From positions 8,886,787-8,950,786 of the forward strand of contig CALNVZ010003432.1 in NCBI GenBank assembly GCA_940671915.1: a stretch of DNA of 64,000 bases, written 5' to 3'. Shown here piece after piece: positions 55,201 to 59,333 of this stretch (position 1 is its first letter; each line of letters starts with the position of its first letter). The stretch comes from Paracentrotus lividus (Eukaryota; Echinodermata; Echinoidea; Camarodonta; Echinidae). The notes under the pieces are model-generated. The model saw nothing but the letters and a program-made list of their open reading frames with translations. It had not been told where the DNA came from and did not search any database. The translations under genes were made by a program, and so were the position numbers.

Positions 55201-56624
55201 AATAAGTGCTTGAGATATGAACTTCAAACTAAGGGATCGTATGTATCATCATAGGAAGACGATCTGATTGGATTATGGAGCATGTAGGTCAAAGGTCAAG
55301 GGTCACAGAGGTCAAATTGTGAAATTCCATGTAAATAAGTTCTTTATCGCGATATCTTAAGAACCAATTGAAATATGAGCTTCAAACTTCGTGGTAGTAT
55401 GTATCACCATAGGAAGATGATCTGATTAGATTTTGGAGTATGTAGGTCAAAGGTCAAGGGTCACAGAGGTCAATATGTGAAATTCCATGTATATAGAGTT
55501 GTGCCATATGCCAATGTGCCATATATTTCTGATCTGGCAATGGCGGAGGCATATATTTCGACCGCGCGCGGTCGAGGATTCATCTTATTTTATTTTCACA
55601 ACCCTCAGTGTATATAGAAATTTGTTTTTATTTAATACTTCATAGTATTTTGATGTCTATGTGGATGGGTAAATCATGCTTTCTCCTTTTCTTCTTTTAA
55701 TCTCACGTTTTGCTTTTTAGGAAAAATCAGTCGTTTACACTAACTTTCATGGAGTTCCTCTTCATATCCGTCATCGTCTTTATACTTGTTAAAGGGTAAG
55801 TTTTTTTTTAGTTTTTTTTTTATCTTATTAGTTCAAGAGTCATATATTTTAATATGTTTTTCAGTTCTGAATGAATGAAAAGCTGATGTTTTAATTGCAG
55901 ATAACATCCCAAAACTCAAGCTTCAATGTACTTTTGATTTGTAAAATTTTCTGTTTTAGTTTCATCTCTTTCATTGTATGTAGTGCAATATATTCCATTC
56001 TAAATTTTGTGCAAATGCAAAGCAAGTATCGCAACAAATATGATTTCCCATTCTTCAGATATGTGTAAATTGTATTTATATATTCCAACTTATGTAAAAT
56101 CCCGTGTTCCCCATGACTGAAAGATGAAATCGCATATATTAATAATAATAAAAAATTTGTGTTTAAACAGCGCCTAATATGTAATATTATTTTATACCCC
56201 GATGGTCATCGGGTGATAGATAATCGTTCTGACACAAATCTCAAGGTATCACTTTAGGTGCACCCATTCAATTCCTTCGAGGTAACCATTTACACCTGGG
56301 TGAGGGGAAGCAATAGAGATAAAATGCCTTGGTTAGGAACATAGTGCTGTGCCGGGGATGAAAGCCACGACCTTGGTATCTAAAGTCAAGATATCAGCCC
56401 ACTTATCATGGTATAGACCGATTTGCAATAAAATTATTTATCAAATTCAATAAGTTTTGTTTTGTCTTGTTTTTTTCCTTCATATCTTTTACAGGGTTCT
56501 GGTCCCTCTCCGCATCGTCAAACGTAAGAGTCACGGGGTCAAATCTTTTGCTACATTCCTCGTCGTTGTAACCTTCATCCAGTTCCTGGTCTATTCAATG
56601 TTTGTACTATCCGCCAGCAGCTAG
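2951..56624 (+). CDS. XYLT-like family 14 glycosyltransferase (spliced, 5' partial)
   Basis: Joined exons: 2951-3065, 12396-12564, 17576-17704, 21869-21971, 46700-46881, 47554-47740, 49519-49563, 50926-51005, 51800-51936, 52474-52652, 53158-53323, 53838-54423, 55721-55795, 56495-56624. All junctions are AG/GT and phases match, giving 760 codons and a TAG stop. The first part matches the GT14 (Branch) fold of peptide O-xylosyltransferase: WDFVINLSGSD, then IIPDESY, then FCRHTEDIDFCG and FFARKFD, in XYLT order. XYLT transfers xylose from UDP-xylose to proteoglycan serines in the Golgi. Residues about 310-495 resemble the XYLT C-terminal domain, including MEPGLWTLVLFE. The tail (acidic linker, two hydrophobic segments near residues 698-722 and 736-757) is not typical of XYLT. 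The N-terminal anchor, stem and the start of the catalytic domain lie upstream. A GCNT-type GlcNAc transferase is less likely, because the CxxxxxIDFCG and FFARKF region follows XYLT. Xylosyl activity is not proven. Confidence 0.87.
3115..3395. mobile_element. MITE family 1, copy 1
   Basis: The left half contains AGCTTAAATCTGTGGTTTAA then TATGGGTAGCAAAA; the right half carries the inverse (TTTGCTACCCATAG, ACAGATTTAAACTGTGG) and ends CCTTTGTGAATACAGGC. The same family is found at 43837-44146. Confidence 0.65.
4494..4605. repeat. Dispersed duplication, copy 1
   Basis: GACATGGAGCTGAAATTTTA and the following ATGCAAATTAG, CTGAAAT and CCAATCATT blocks recur in the same order at 10713-10800, with small differences. 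The parent family is not recognised. Confidence 0.6.
4828..5233 (+). repeat. Four copies of a GTCACTCCGTAACC 14-mer
   Basis: Found at 4828 (one mismatch), 4842, 5039 and 5220 (one mismatch). The first two are back to back; the others are about 180-200 bp apart. Confidence 0.6.
5497..6005. mobile_element. MITE-like element with imperfect inverted ends
   Basis: Left GGGAAAGTTTACCCTGG and right CCAGGGTGAACTTCC are inverted; farther in, AATATTTAAAATTTTGATTC with GTGACGTCACGTG faces CACGTGACATCATAGAATC. The core is GC-richer than the flanks. Confidence 0.65.
6335..6545 (+). mobile_element. tRNA-derived SINE remnant
   Basis: A degenerate tRNA-like head (GGCTAGTGGTCTAA, then GGGGTTAATCCTCGAC) is followed by AAGGCATTTTATCTACAT and CTCACCCAGGTGTG, a body shared with the antisense copy at 56150-56410. 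It does not fold as an intact tRNA by eye. Confidence 0.55.
7608..7758. mobile_element. Short inverted-repeat element
   Basis: AAAAAGTCAAGAAATCAC near 7618 is mirrored by GTGATTTCTTGACTTTTT near 7732. The roughly 110-bp core has no coding features. Confidence 0.55.
7833..8914. mobile_element. Long fold-back element, about 1.08 kb
   Basis: Its left end (AACAAAAAGTTTCGCAAATCG) is the near inverse of the right end (CGATTTGCAGAACTTTTTGG). TTTTTATTGATATCCTATTT then faces AAATAGGATATCAATAAAAA. Several internal copies of the TATCAATAAAAAG block show nested duplication. No protein domain is visible. Confidence 0.7.
10179..10639. mobile_element. TTAA-flanked MITE with GC-rich core
   Basis: TTAA at 10175-10178 and 10640-10643 brackets AGGTAGTGTCATCC and its imperfect inverse GGATGACACAGTCT. 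TTAA duplication is typical of piggyBac-type transposition. The core around 10350-10470 is clearly GC-richer than its surroundings. Confidence 0.6.
10713..10800. repeat. Dispersed duplication, copy 2
   Basis: Partner of 4494-4605, starting GACATGGAGCTGAAATTTTA, same orientation. Confidence 0.6.
12396..12564 (+). CDS. Exon B: GT14 core, middle
   Basis: The acceptor is ttctcaag and the donor gtgggt. It begins with two bases that complete the Gly codon split with exon A, and it ends in phase 2. It encodes a GT14 stretch ending TSQWAVFS, the counterpart of GSDWFLLN in vertebrate XYLT1. The Asp of that motif is Gln here (12545-12547). Antisense tRNA-like sequence begins within five bases of the donor. 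Confidence 0.88.
12565..12625 (-). mobile_element. Antisense tRNA-like SINE fragment at the exon B donor
   Basis: Read on the minus strand, GGTTCAATACC (12569-12579 inverted) matches a pol III B box, and CCAGTGGTTTGTTTAACTGG upstream of it resembles an A-box arm. Short and degenerate, so tentative. Confidence 0.4.
12957..13025. repeat. (CT)n(CA)n compound microsatellite
   Basis: An uninterrupted CT run of about 20 units passes directly into CA units. Confidence 0.9.
14413..15049. repeat. Tandem duplication, period 327 bp
   Basis: ATGAGGAAGCATGAAGTCAT occurs at 14413 and again at 14740, and the similarity continues through AAGTCTTTGCA near each copy's end. Copy 2 lacks a short segment near 14935 (GTTAACATATTAGACA in copy 1). 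Confidence 0.85.
17576..17704 (+). CDS. Exon C: GT14 catalytic-glutamate exon
   Basis: Acceptor tcctcag and donor gtaaat, phase 2 in and phase 2 out. It encodes RDFIELVV and then IIPDESYLASML, matching RRFVEYV and LLPAESFF in XYLT1. The Glu at 17664-17666 aligns with the catalytic base of human XYLT1 (Glu529 by my count from memory). Its retention suggests an active enzyme. Confidence 0.9.
18854..19366. repeat. Tandem duplication, period 255 bp
   Basis: AATAGTATTGAAATTGCAAA starts at 18856 and 19111; both copies continue through TCAATGAATTCGGTACC, AGAGCAGCACAATT and a TATCAATATTGG end. Confidence 0.85.
19866..20510. mobile_element. Palindromic-end repeat, copy 1 (three monomers)
   Basis: Begins TATGCCTCCGCCACCGAAGG, itself a hairpin closing in GGAGGCAT, and ends AATGGCGGAGGCAT plus a CGACCGTGCGCGGTCG hairpin and GAGGATTCATCTT. 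Inside are three monomers of about 155 bp, each with ATATCTCAAGAACC-like sequence, AGATTTTGGAGTAT and a block of four nuclear-receptor-type half-sites. Same family as 55110-55586. Confidence 0.8.
20049..20392 (+). promoter_or_regulatory. Three clustered DR1/DR3-type half-site blocks
   Basis: At 20049-20077, 20207-20235 and 20364-20392 the same 29 bases hold AGGTCA, AGGTCA, GGGTCA and AGGTCA, separated by 1, 1 and 3 bases. Direct repeats with one-base spacing are the known binding form for RXR, HNF4 and COUP-TF type receptors. Function here is unproven. Confidence 0.4.
21869..21971 (+). CDS. Exon D: GT14 core, cysteine pair
   Basis: Acceptor atttcag and donor gtgagc, phase 2 in and phase 0 out. 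It encodes NTYIHGNLHHLKQF and then FCRHTEDIDFCGQ. The two cysteines flanking the acidic IDF segment parallel the CKCQYKHIVDWCG region of XYLT1. The next exon lies 24.7 kb downstream, past a LINE and a DIRS element. Confidence 0.88.
22062..22650. repeat. GA-rich degenerate repeat block
   Basis: Runs of (GA)n alternate with a degenerate unit like ATAGGAAGAGAACTATAGAGATGATGTA, of which at least three copies occur (near 22130, 22320, 22455). Open frames over it on the minus strand are low-complexity Ser/Leu. Confidence 0.7.
23368..24950 (-). pseudogene. LINE reverse transcriptase (broken)
   Basis: Minus-strand motifs in order: a SLSQG segment (about 24460), LSKAFDTIDHDILISKL (24118-24170), PQGSVLGPLLFLI (about 23965-24003), FADDT (23895-23909) and a C-terminal LYNALIIPHLTYCNVAWG (about 23495-23550). 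The catalytic FADD is intact, but many stops and frame shifts separate the motifs. Confidence 0.85.
25221..25900 (-). pseudogene. LINE APE-type endonuclease (broken)
   Basis: Minus-strand fragments read ISETGFKPS and NIPGYSYVQVCRS, then FIEIDIANKK, then LIDNIFTN and FSDHMPIFSI. The SDHxPI end is the conserved APE-endonuclease motif. A frame-shifted stretch near 25500 corresponds to the GDFN motif. Confidence 0.75.
26788..27183 (-). pseudogene. LINE ORF1 N-terminal part, coiled coil
   Basis: A 131-codon frame with heptad-like Leu/Glu spacing ends in NDLEQYSRRNSVRGFGVPE, a block that many LINE ORF1 proteins have just before their RNA-binding part. The frame breaks after this; 26400-26790 probably holds the rest, frame-shifted. 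Confidence 0.7.
28480..28890. repeat. Fold-back built from (T)TTGGTCTAA units
   Basis: The left half has many TTTGGTCTAA/TTTGTCTAA-like units; the right half has the inverse (TTAGACAAA, TTAGACCAAA). The unit spacing is about 15-25 bp and the two halves face each other around 28690. Confidence 0.6.
30119..30313 (+). repeat. DIRS left inverted terminal repeat
   Basis: Starts ATTTACTTCAATAGAAC and includes ATACATTTGCCTAC and CGCCCTCCATTGACGAG. The inverse of these blocks closes the element at 36722-36943. The second DIRS copy starts with related sequence at 61526. Confidence 0.85.
30314..33289 (+). other. DIRS 5' region without an intact frame
   Basis: GC-richer than the host intron, with only short open frames on both strands. 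It probably contains the 5' leader and a decayed gag start; I could not assign domains. Confidence 0.5.
33290..33717 (+). pseudogene. DIRS gag-like relic
   Basis: A frame at 33352-33717 contains FFKAPPFRKGKKKKDKR and later RRGRGGGRGSYRGF, a basic and RG-rich nucleic-acid-binding type sequence just before RT. This is the expected place for the gag C-terminus. Confidence 0.55.
33719..34500 (+). pseudogene. DIRS reverse transcriptase (frame-shifted)
   Basis: Opens with DPVGGRLRKFLPAWKSITDD, followed in shifted frames by a VIPKRQARFRMIL segment, PGDAFFHIPIDPSSR (motif A) and SLDDWLL (34339-34359), the catalytic motif with the LDD kept. At least two frame changes separate these blocks. Confidence 0.85.
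34790..35190 (+). pseudogene. DIRS RNase H domain (frame-shifted)
   Basis: WTTDASLQVGGG and HFNVLELLSVLF lie in one frame, then LILTDNTSLKAYINKQGG, WEWCNREKIVPVASHFPG in another. These are the standard blocks of the DIRS RNase H. Confidence 0.82.
35500..36545 (+). pseudogene. DIRS tyrosine recombinase (broken)
   Basis: Blocks in order: FSDRAAELLVESRLKSTRI, VYNSRLEAFLP, LIADFLISLFDKGRSLSTI, HLDSFLLAIVSGQRR with the first catalytic Arg region, IAKNQ, a degraded HxxR region near 36260, and a final NSFTSFYLRDV-type segment near 36440 with the Tyr. Stops and frame shifts lie between the blocks. Confidence 0.85.
36568..36675 (+). repeat. DIRS internal complementary region
   Basis: Inverse of the left end (GTAGGCAAATGTATAG, TTCTATTGAGTAAAT) runs directly into inverse of the right end (CATAAAATTACAATC). 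The joint AAT at 36615-36617 matches the ATT shared by both element ends, as expected for a copy of a circle junction. Confidence 0.88.
36722..36943 (-). repeat. DIRS right inverted terminal repeat
   Basis: Mirror of the left repeat: CTCGTCAATGGAGGGCGC, then GGTAGGCAAATGTATA, ending TTTTTATGATT. Confidence 0.85.
38440..38640 (+). mobile_element. tRNA-derived SINE remnant
   Basis: GTGATTCGATTCCCGAG resembles a B box, followed by AGTGGGTACCTTGCAGGAAG and AACTCTGTGAAACG, a body like the fragment at 61085-61205. Confidence 0.45.
39110..39930. repeat. Purine-rich degenerate tandem repeat
   Basis: Irregular copies (about 130-180 bp) of a unit containing GAGAGGGG, GGAGGGGGAC and GTCCCTCCTTGTGTA followed by AATCAAATA-type sequence. 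No exon-like frame. Confidence 0.55.
43678..43819. mobile_element. MITE family 2, copy 1 (about 140 bp)
   Basis: GGGGGGCATTTCATCAAAGG with ACTTGTCGGA is mirrored by CAAGTCCTTTCATGAAATGC and CCTCC. A second, inverted copy lies at 48821-48960. Confidence 0.8.
43837..44146. mobile_element. MITE family 1, copy 2
   Basis: ACCTGTATTCACAAAGGTGG and TAAGCCTAGCTTAAATC at the left face the inverse at the right, ending GAGAATACAGGCC. Only about 17 bp separate it from the family 2 MITE. Confidence 0.75.
46700..46881 (+). CDS. Exon E: end of GT14 catalytic domain
   Basis: Acceptor ccattacag and donor gtaaat, phase 0 in and phase 2 out. It encodes GPGIFEPKD and then NQLFFARKFDSS, equivalent to SPNDFKPQD and RPTFFARKFEA in XYLT1. 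The position of this block after the cysteine pair is a main reason for choosing XYLT over GCNT. Confidence 0.9.
46882..47553 (+). repeat. Intron E-F, mostly (GAT/GGT)n satellite-like DNA
   Basis: 46930-47370 is an imperfect trinucleotide-like mixture of GAT, GGT and ATG units. Long open frames in all six frames here (Asp/Gly, Met/Val, His and Ile/Thr types) come from the repeat. Confidence 0.8.
47554..47740 (+). CDS. Exon F: linker between GT14 and C-terminal domain
   Basis: Acceptor ctcaaccag and donor gtacgt, phase 2 in and phase 0 out. It encodes QLIKLALQTEYGDNW and later PIDPCCMPVYHTKHQMF. I know no motif for this part beyond its XYLT-like position. A tandem repeat starts about 15 bases past the donor. 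Confidence 0.87.
47755..48060 (+). repeat. Four-unit tandem repeat next to exon F
   Basis: Units begin GGATCATGGTA at 47755, 47822, 47892 and 47982 and continue CAGATCCAGCTTTGGCTCTG, AAAGGATTTTATTGGCCCAT. Unit 4 is more diverged. Confidence 0.85.
48821..48960. mobile_element. MITE family 2, copy 2 (inverted)
   Basis: GGGGGGCATTTCATCAAAGG at the left and TGATGAAATGCCCCCC at the right; the core is the reverse complement of copy 1's core (CAGCCAATCAGATGCAAGC here, GCTTGCATCTGATTGGCTG there). Confidence 0.82.
48965..49235 (+). mobile_element. Two tRNA-like SINE heads in tandem
   Basis: TGTAGGGACAGAGAGT followed by GGTACAGTGGTTAGGTGCCC (48972-49015) and again by GGTATAGTGCTTAAGGTACC (49155-49190), with CTTCAGAA and a TGGGTTCAAAGCC B-box-like end in the second. 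Degenerate. Confidence 0.4.
49519..49563 (+). CDS. Exon G: 45-nt microexon
   Basis: Fifteen codons (AETRSGEGRALRTSF) between acceptor attctcag and donor gtaagt, phase 0 at both ends. Skipping it would keep the frame, so it could be a cassette exon. It is supported by splice sites and phase fit rather than by family similarity. Confidence 0.72.
49564..50925 (+). other. Intron G-H, 1.4 kb
   Basis: Holds one inverted-repeat element (50239-50692). The remaining AT-rich sequence shows nothing recognisable. Confidence 0.6.
50239..50692. mobile_element. Inverted-repeat element with double-layered ends
   Basis: GAGGTACCTTAGTCCACGC then TACATTAGTCCACGCAC at the left face GTGCGTGGACTAATGTACC (about 50472) and GTGCGTGGACTAAGGTACCT at the right. 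The core is AT-rich. Confidence 0.75.
50926..51005 (+). CDS. Exon H: C-terminal domain, first part
   Basis: Acceptor gaatacag and donor gtaagt, phase 0 in and phase 2 out. It encodes IPQSRHQCFTRGQIKGLYLT and a Lys-rich end. The two dangling A bases join the A run that opens exon I and keep the frame exactly. Confidence 0.8.
51006..51799 (+). other. Intron H-I with exon I copy
   Basis: Contains the candidate exon copy at 51422-51519 and, at 51565-51650, a fold-back around CCTATTCTTG and CAAGAATAGG. The rest shows nothing recognisable. Confidence 0.6.
51422..51519 (+). pseudogene. Exon I copy: alternative exon or relic
   Basis: Preceded by AG and followed by gtaaga. It is 98 bp, enters in phase 2 and leaves in phase 1, like exon I, and has no stop. 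Its peptide shares SPIP and SYxINL with exon I (SPIPNVRPMTGWSYDINLKK here). DNA similarity extends slightly 5' of the putative acceptor, so it could also be a decayed duplicate. Confidence 0.55.
51800..51936 (+). CDS. Exon I: C-terminal domain, second part
   Basis: Acceptor cttaccag and donor gtatgt, phase 2 in and phase 1 out. It encodes SSPIPTESAGG, then SYINLNEDMLPAPE. The other two frames give a stop or an unlikely peptide, so the phase from exon H decides the reading. A related, shorter candidate exon lies at 51422-51519. Confidence 0.82.
51937..52473 (+). other. Intron I-J
   Basis: 537 bp of AT-rich intron. Apart from a weak CAATCTCC/GGAGATTG inverted pair around 52124-52193 I see nothing. 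Confidence 0.6.
52474..52652 (+). CDS. Exon J: XYLT C-terminal domain, beta-rich part
   Basis: Acceptor actttttag and donor gtgagt, phase 1 in and phase 0 out. It encodes DSFSFTTFGNEKT and CFIDVIITFKKAHP. The FTTFG segment and the strand-like pattern resemble the conserved C-terminal domain of xylosyltransferases. A relic of its 3' end lies in the next intron. Confidence 0.85.
52788..52856 (+). pseudogene. Exon J 3'-end relic with lost donor
   Basis: TTTATCAATGTCATCATCAT and the following bases match the end of exon J and its first intron bases. It would read FINVIIIFKKVHTSLQK against FIDVIITFKKAHPSVQK. The donor GTGAGT of exon J is TTGAGT here, so it cannot be spliced in the same way. Confidence 0.8.
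52890..52995 (+). pseudogene. Exon K copy 1, truncated
   Basis: Starts after cttacag like exon K and reads SDTIRFISNLMCGNTEPG onward. After GVQEPI it meets TAA and turns into intron-like sequence (TATATAATCATTATTTC). No donor follows. Confidence 0.85.
53024..53129 (+). pseudogene. Exon K copy 2, truncated
   Basis: Exactly 134 bp after copy 1 and 134 bp before exon K. The start is nearly identical to exon K (RFINTLMCGNMEPGLWTLVL), but it ends at the same GVQEPI-stop and TATATAATCATTATTTC as copy 1. Confidence 0.87.
53158..53323 (+). CDS. Exon K: XYLT C-terminal domain, conserved end
   Basis: Acceptor cctttcag and donor gtaaga, phase 0 in and phase 1 out. It encodes MCGNMEPGLWTLVLFERG and YTIQIFLTPD, matching the LRPGVWTVKIL block of XYLT1. 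It is the third of three tandem copies with a 134-bp period and the only one that reads through to a donor. Confidence 0.9.
53324..53837 (+). other. Intron K-L
   Basis: 514 bp, AT-rich; nothing recognisable. Confidence 0.6.
53838..54423 (+). CDS. Exon L: acidic low-complexity linker
   Basis: Acceptor acacaatag and donor gtaagt, phase 1 in and phase 2 out, 586 bp. It opens with LWAVEQIREL, then has a Glu/Asp run near 53990-54040 (EEEDEDEEEDEE) and further charged sequence with many Arg and Lys. It is probably disordered. It sits between the globular C-terminal domain and the hydrophobic tail and has no counterpart that I recognise in vertebrate XYLT. The unspliced frame reaches TAA four bases into the intron, so intron retention would give a protein without the tail. 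Confidence 0.87.
55110..55586. mobile_element. Palindromic-end repeat, copy 2 (two monomers)
   Basis: Same ends as 19866-20510: a GCCTCCGCCACCGAAGGTGG hairpin left, and AATGGCGGAGGCAT plus CGACCGCGCGCGGTCG at right. It has two internal monomers where copy 1 has three. Confidence 0.82.
55286..55472 (+). promoter_or_regulatory. Two DR1/DR3-type half-site blocks
   Basis: At 55286-55314 and 55444-55472, identical in sequence and spacing to the three blocks near 20.0-20.4 kb. Confidence 0.4.
55721..55795 (+). CDS. Exon M: first hydrophobic tail segment
   Basis: Acceptor gctttttag and donor gtaag, phase 2 at both ends. It encodes FTLTFMEFLFISVIVFILVK, a likely membrane helix with one Glu. Phase fit with exons L and N supports it. 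Confidence 0.8.
55796..56494 (+). other. Intron M-N
   Basis: Contains an antisense SINE (56150-56410); the rest is AT-rich and featureless. Confidence 0.65.
56150..56410 (-). mobile_element. tRNA-derived SINE, antisense
   Basis: On the minus strand: AAGTGGGCTGATATCTTGAC (tRNA-like head), GTGGCTTTCATCCCCGGC, then AAGGCATTTTATCTCTATTG and CTCACCCAGGTGTAAATGG. The last two blocks match the copy at 6335-6545. Confidence 0.65.
56495..56624 (+). CDS. Exon N: second hydrophobic segment and stop
   Basis: Acceptor cttttacag, phase 2 in, ending in TAG at 56622-56624. It encodes VLVPLRIVKRKSHGVK, then FATFLVVVTFIQFLVYSMF. The basic loop between the two hydrophobic stretches suggests a helical hairpin with a short loop; topology cannot be decided from sequence alone. 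Confidence 0.83.
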
Positions 56625-57049
56625 CCCAGGCCTATCCCTCGTAGGACCAGATTTCCCCTATATCATCGTCTATAGAAGCTGGACTGAGAATCTCAGCCGG
56701 TTATAGCTCTCAAATGTGGTGGTGCTGTTATATATTTTTCTTGAAAGAAGCTCTCCAAATTTGACAACCTCCGATGAAATGTTTCGCTGTGTGCTCTGAA
56801 TGTAGATAGGATTGGACTTGTTTTGTACTACAATCCACAGCATTATACTAGCCATGGAATGTAGTAGGCAGTAAATTTGATTTATGGTTATTTCATGTTG
56901 ACCTGGAGTTTGTAGAGCCGTAGTACCCACATTCGGATTTGTATATTTGCCTACAAACTTATTCTGATTGGGCCCTGGTGACGTTGGAGGTATGTCAGAG
57001 ATGTGAATCATCATATCTCTTCAACACATCTGTTAAAATCTAATTGAAG

Positions 57050-57280
57050 CTACCAACGTTCAATGACGACTGAAGCATAGGATGTCTGCAGGCTCCCGAA
57101 GGACAGTATCAAGATCACCAGAACATGATGCCCTACCTATTGCACTTCCACACTGACTGATAAACTTTCATTTCAACCCAACCAACCTTCTATGATGGCT
57201 TCTGAAGCATAGGATGTCTTCAGACACCTGAAGGACAGTATCGCGCTCACCAGGACATGATGCCATACCTATTGGACAAG
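57050..57280 (+). repeat. Tandem duplication in the 3' UTR, period 132 bp
   Basis: TGAAGCATAGGATGTCT at 57071 and 57203, each followed by GAAGGACAGTATC, TCACCAG(A/G)ACATGATGCC and TACCTATTG. Confidence 0.85.
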
Positions 57281-58751
57281 ACAACAGGACACAATCATTT
57301 AAATGTACATGTACATGTAGGTCTTAAATACTAGATTTCAAGTGATGTTTGTTCAATTTTTTTATAATCTATTCTGCAATGGAATATAGCAGATGGAATG
57401 TAGGCCCAGAAGTAATAATTTTAGAATATATTTGTCAAACCACTTAATTCTCCAGAGTACAAGTACTGTATTGTAGAGTGAGTTTGAAGGCTTCATCCAA
57501 ATTCATTGATTACAGAATATATGCTATGTATTTCCATAGAGTCTTTCCTTTGACGACAATGGCTGACATATTTCTCTTTATTTTTAAACTTTAAAATGTA
57601 CAAAGATTATCTAAAATCTTATTGTAAAAACACTGCACCAATAGTCGAGTCATACATTGTTACAGGAGTGTATTTTTCTTCATAGTAATATGTGAGCTAG
57701 AACAGATTACAGTAGCTGTTATTGTTTAACTCCTTGGAGTATAATGAATAGGACAAATATTTGTATTGATGTATTTTTAAAAATGTATCTGCCTTTTTGT
57801 CAATCTAACTTATTCAGTATTGATACTTACATCTGTTTTACATTTATTTATTCAGAATATTTAACAATTCTGTTAAAAATACCTAACAGTAGATATTGGT
57901 AACAAGATGTACACATGTAACTCTTGGTTAAATTATAGCATGTTCTTTGGAAGAAAAAAAAAACAGATATTACCTTCAATATTCAAATCCTTAATCTTTA
58001 ATATTTCATTTTCTTCAAGAATAAAAAAAAGTCTCTAAACCTTCATCTTTTAGAAGAAAAAAATGGCTGCAAATATAATCAAATATGTCTCCATAATTAT
58101 GTCAACACAAAAGTGAATGTCATACATGTACATTGTGTGAGTCTTGTTTGTAATAAATAATATTGAAGATAAAAAGGTATATTTCAAGCAATTTTCAGGT
58201 GATACTTGAGACACTTTAGAAGGGATCTTAATTTTAGGGTGTTCATGATTGTAGCCATTCATAGGCTATTGTGTTGAATGGTATCAAAATAACGAATGCA
58301 TCCTACAATGATATTAAAGTCAAAATAGTATTTTTATTAAAAAAAAGAGAAACTTGCCCCAAAAGGACTTTGCCTTTTTGGACAATCATGTTTTAAATGT
58401 ATTATTCTATATATTGCCAAATGTAGAAGTTTTATATTAGATCCATTTTCTCAATGTCTAGTAATTGGGGCAAAAAATTGTATTACATATGCCTACATGC
58501 CTGAATTGGAATACTGCCATACTTTGATTATCGTTTTAAATCTGTCAATAGATAAATGGGGAAAAACATCTAAAATCATAATAAAAGTTCATGTCAATTA
58601 AGCATTTCAGTAGAGCTCATATCCATAAATTGTACTTTTCCGAAATTCACAAATTATTTGGAAAAGCTCATATTTATTTCAATTTGTAAGAAAATAATAT
58701 AAGGTAATTCAGGGCCATTATACTTAACAGGGTATCGACTCACAAAGCAAG

Positions 58752-59333
58752 TTAACCCTAAAAGGCCTCGTTTTTTTTTTGTTCATCTCATGACCGGCTG
58801 TCGACCTCACGATCGCGACGAAAATCACCATGCACATCACACAGGACGAAATCTCCAAAATTGCATAGTCAAATGTTCTGAAAAATTTTTGGTATTAATT
58901 AATTATGCTAATTTATGCATAAATTTACACATTGCTCTAATTCATTAAAAAAAGCTCCAAAGCGGCTAATTTTTTATTTATAAACTCTTTGTAGGATTCT
59001 GATGAAATGCATTTCAAAAAAATTCTGTATCAGCTTTTATTTCTGATGTATTTCATTGTTTTTATAATTTCTTATGTATTTCTTTGTTTTCTATTGTTTT
59101 TTTTTCAATGAGAATTGTCGGCGACATTATCGCAATCACAAAGAACCAAAAACTAGTTGTGCGAGACTTGAATGGAAAAAGTCATGAAATTGCGTGTTGA
59201 CAGCTTTATGCGTTAACGAGATCTTGCACGGAACGTCGACGGGGGGGGGGGAATCGCCCCCAGGCCTTTTAGGGTTAATCTTCCATATAAGGGGGGGGGG
59301 GCGGAATCCGCCCCCCAGGCCTTTTAGGGTTAA
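58752..59333. mobile_element. piggyBac-like non-autonomous element with a doubled end
   Basis: TTAACCCTAAAAGGCC at 58752 is mirrored by GGCCTTTTAGGGTTAA ending at 59278 and again at 59333. TTAA followed by CCCT is the typical piggyBac terminus. The right-end unit (G run, CGCCCCC, CAGGCCTTTTAGGGTTAA, TCTTCCAT) is present twice, 55 bp apart. Confidence 0.7.

Larger units (their letters stand above)
54424..55720 (+). other. Intron L-M, 1.3 kb
   Basis: Contains the second palindromic-end repeat (55110-55586). The rest is AT-rich and featureless. Confidence 0.65.
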
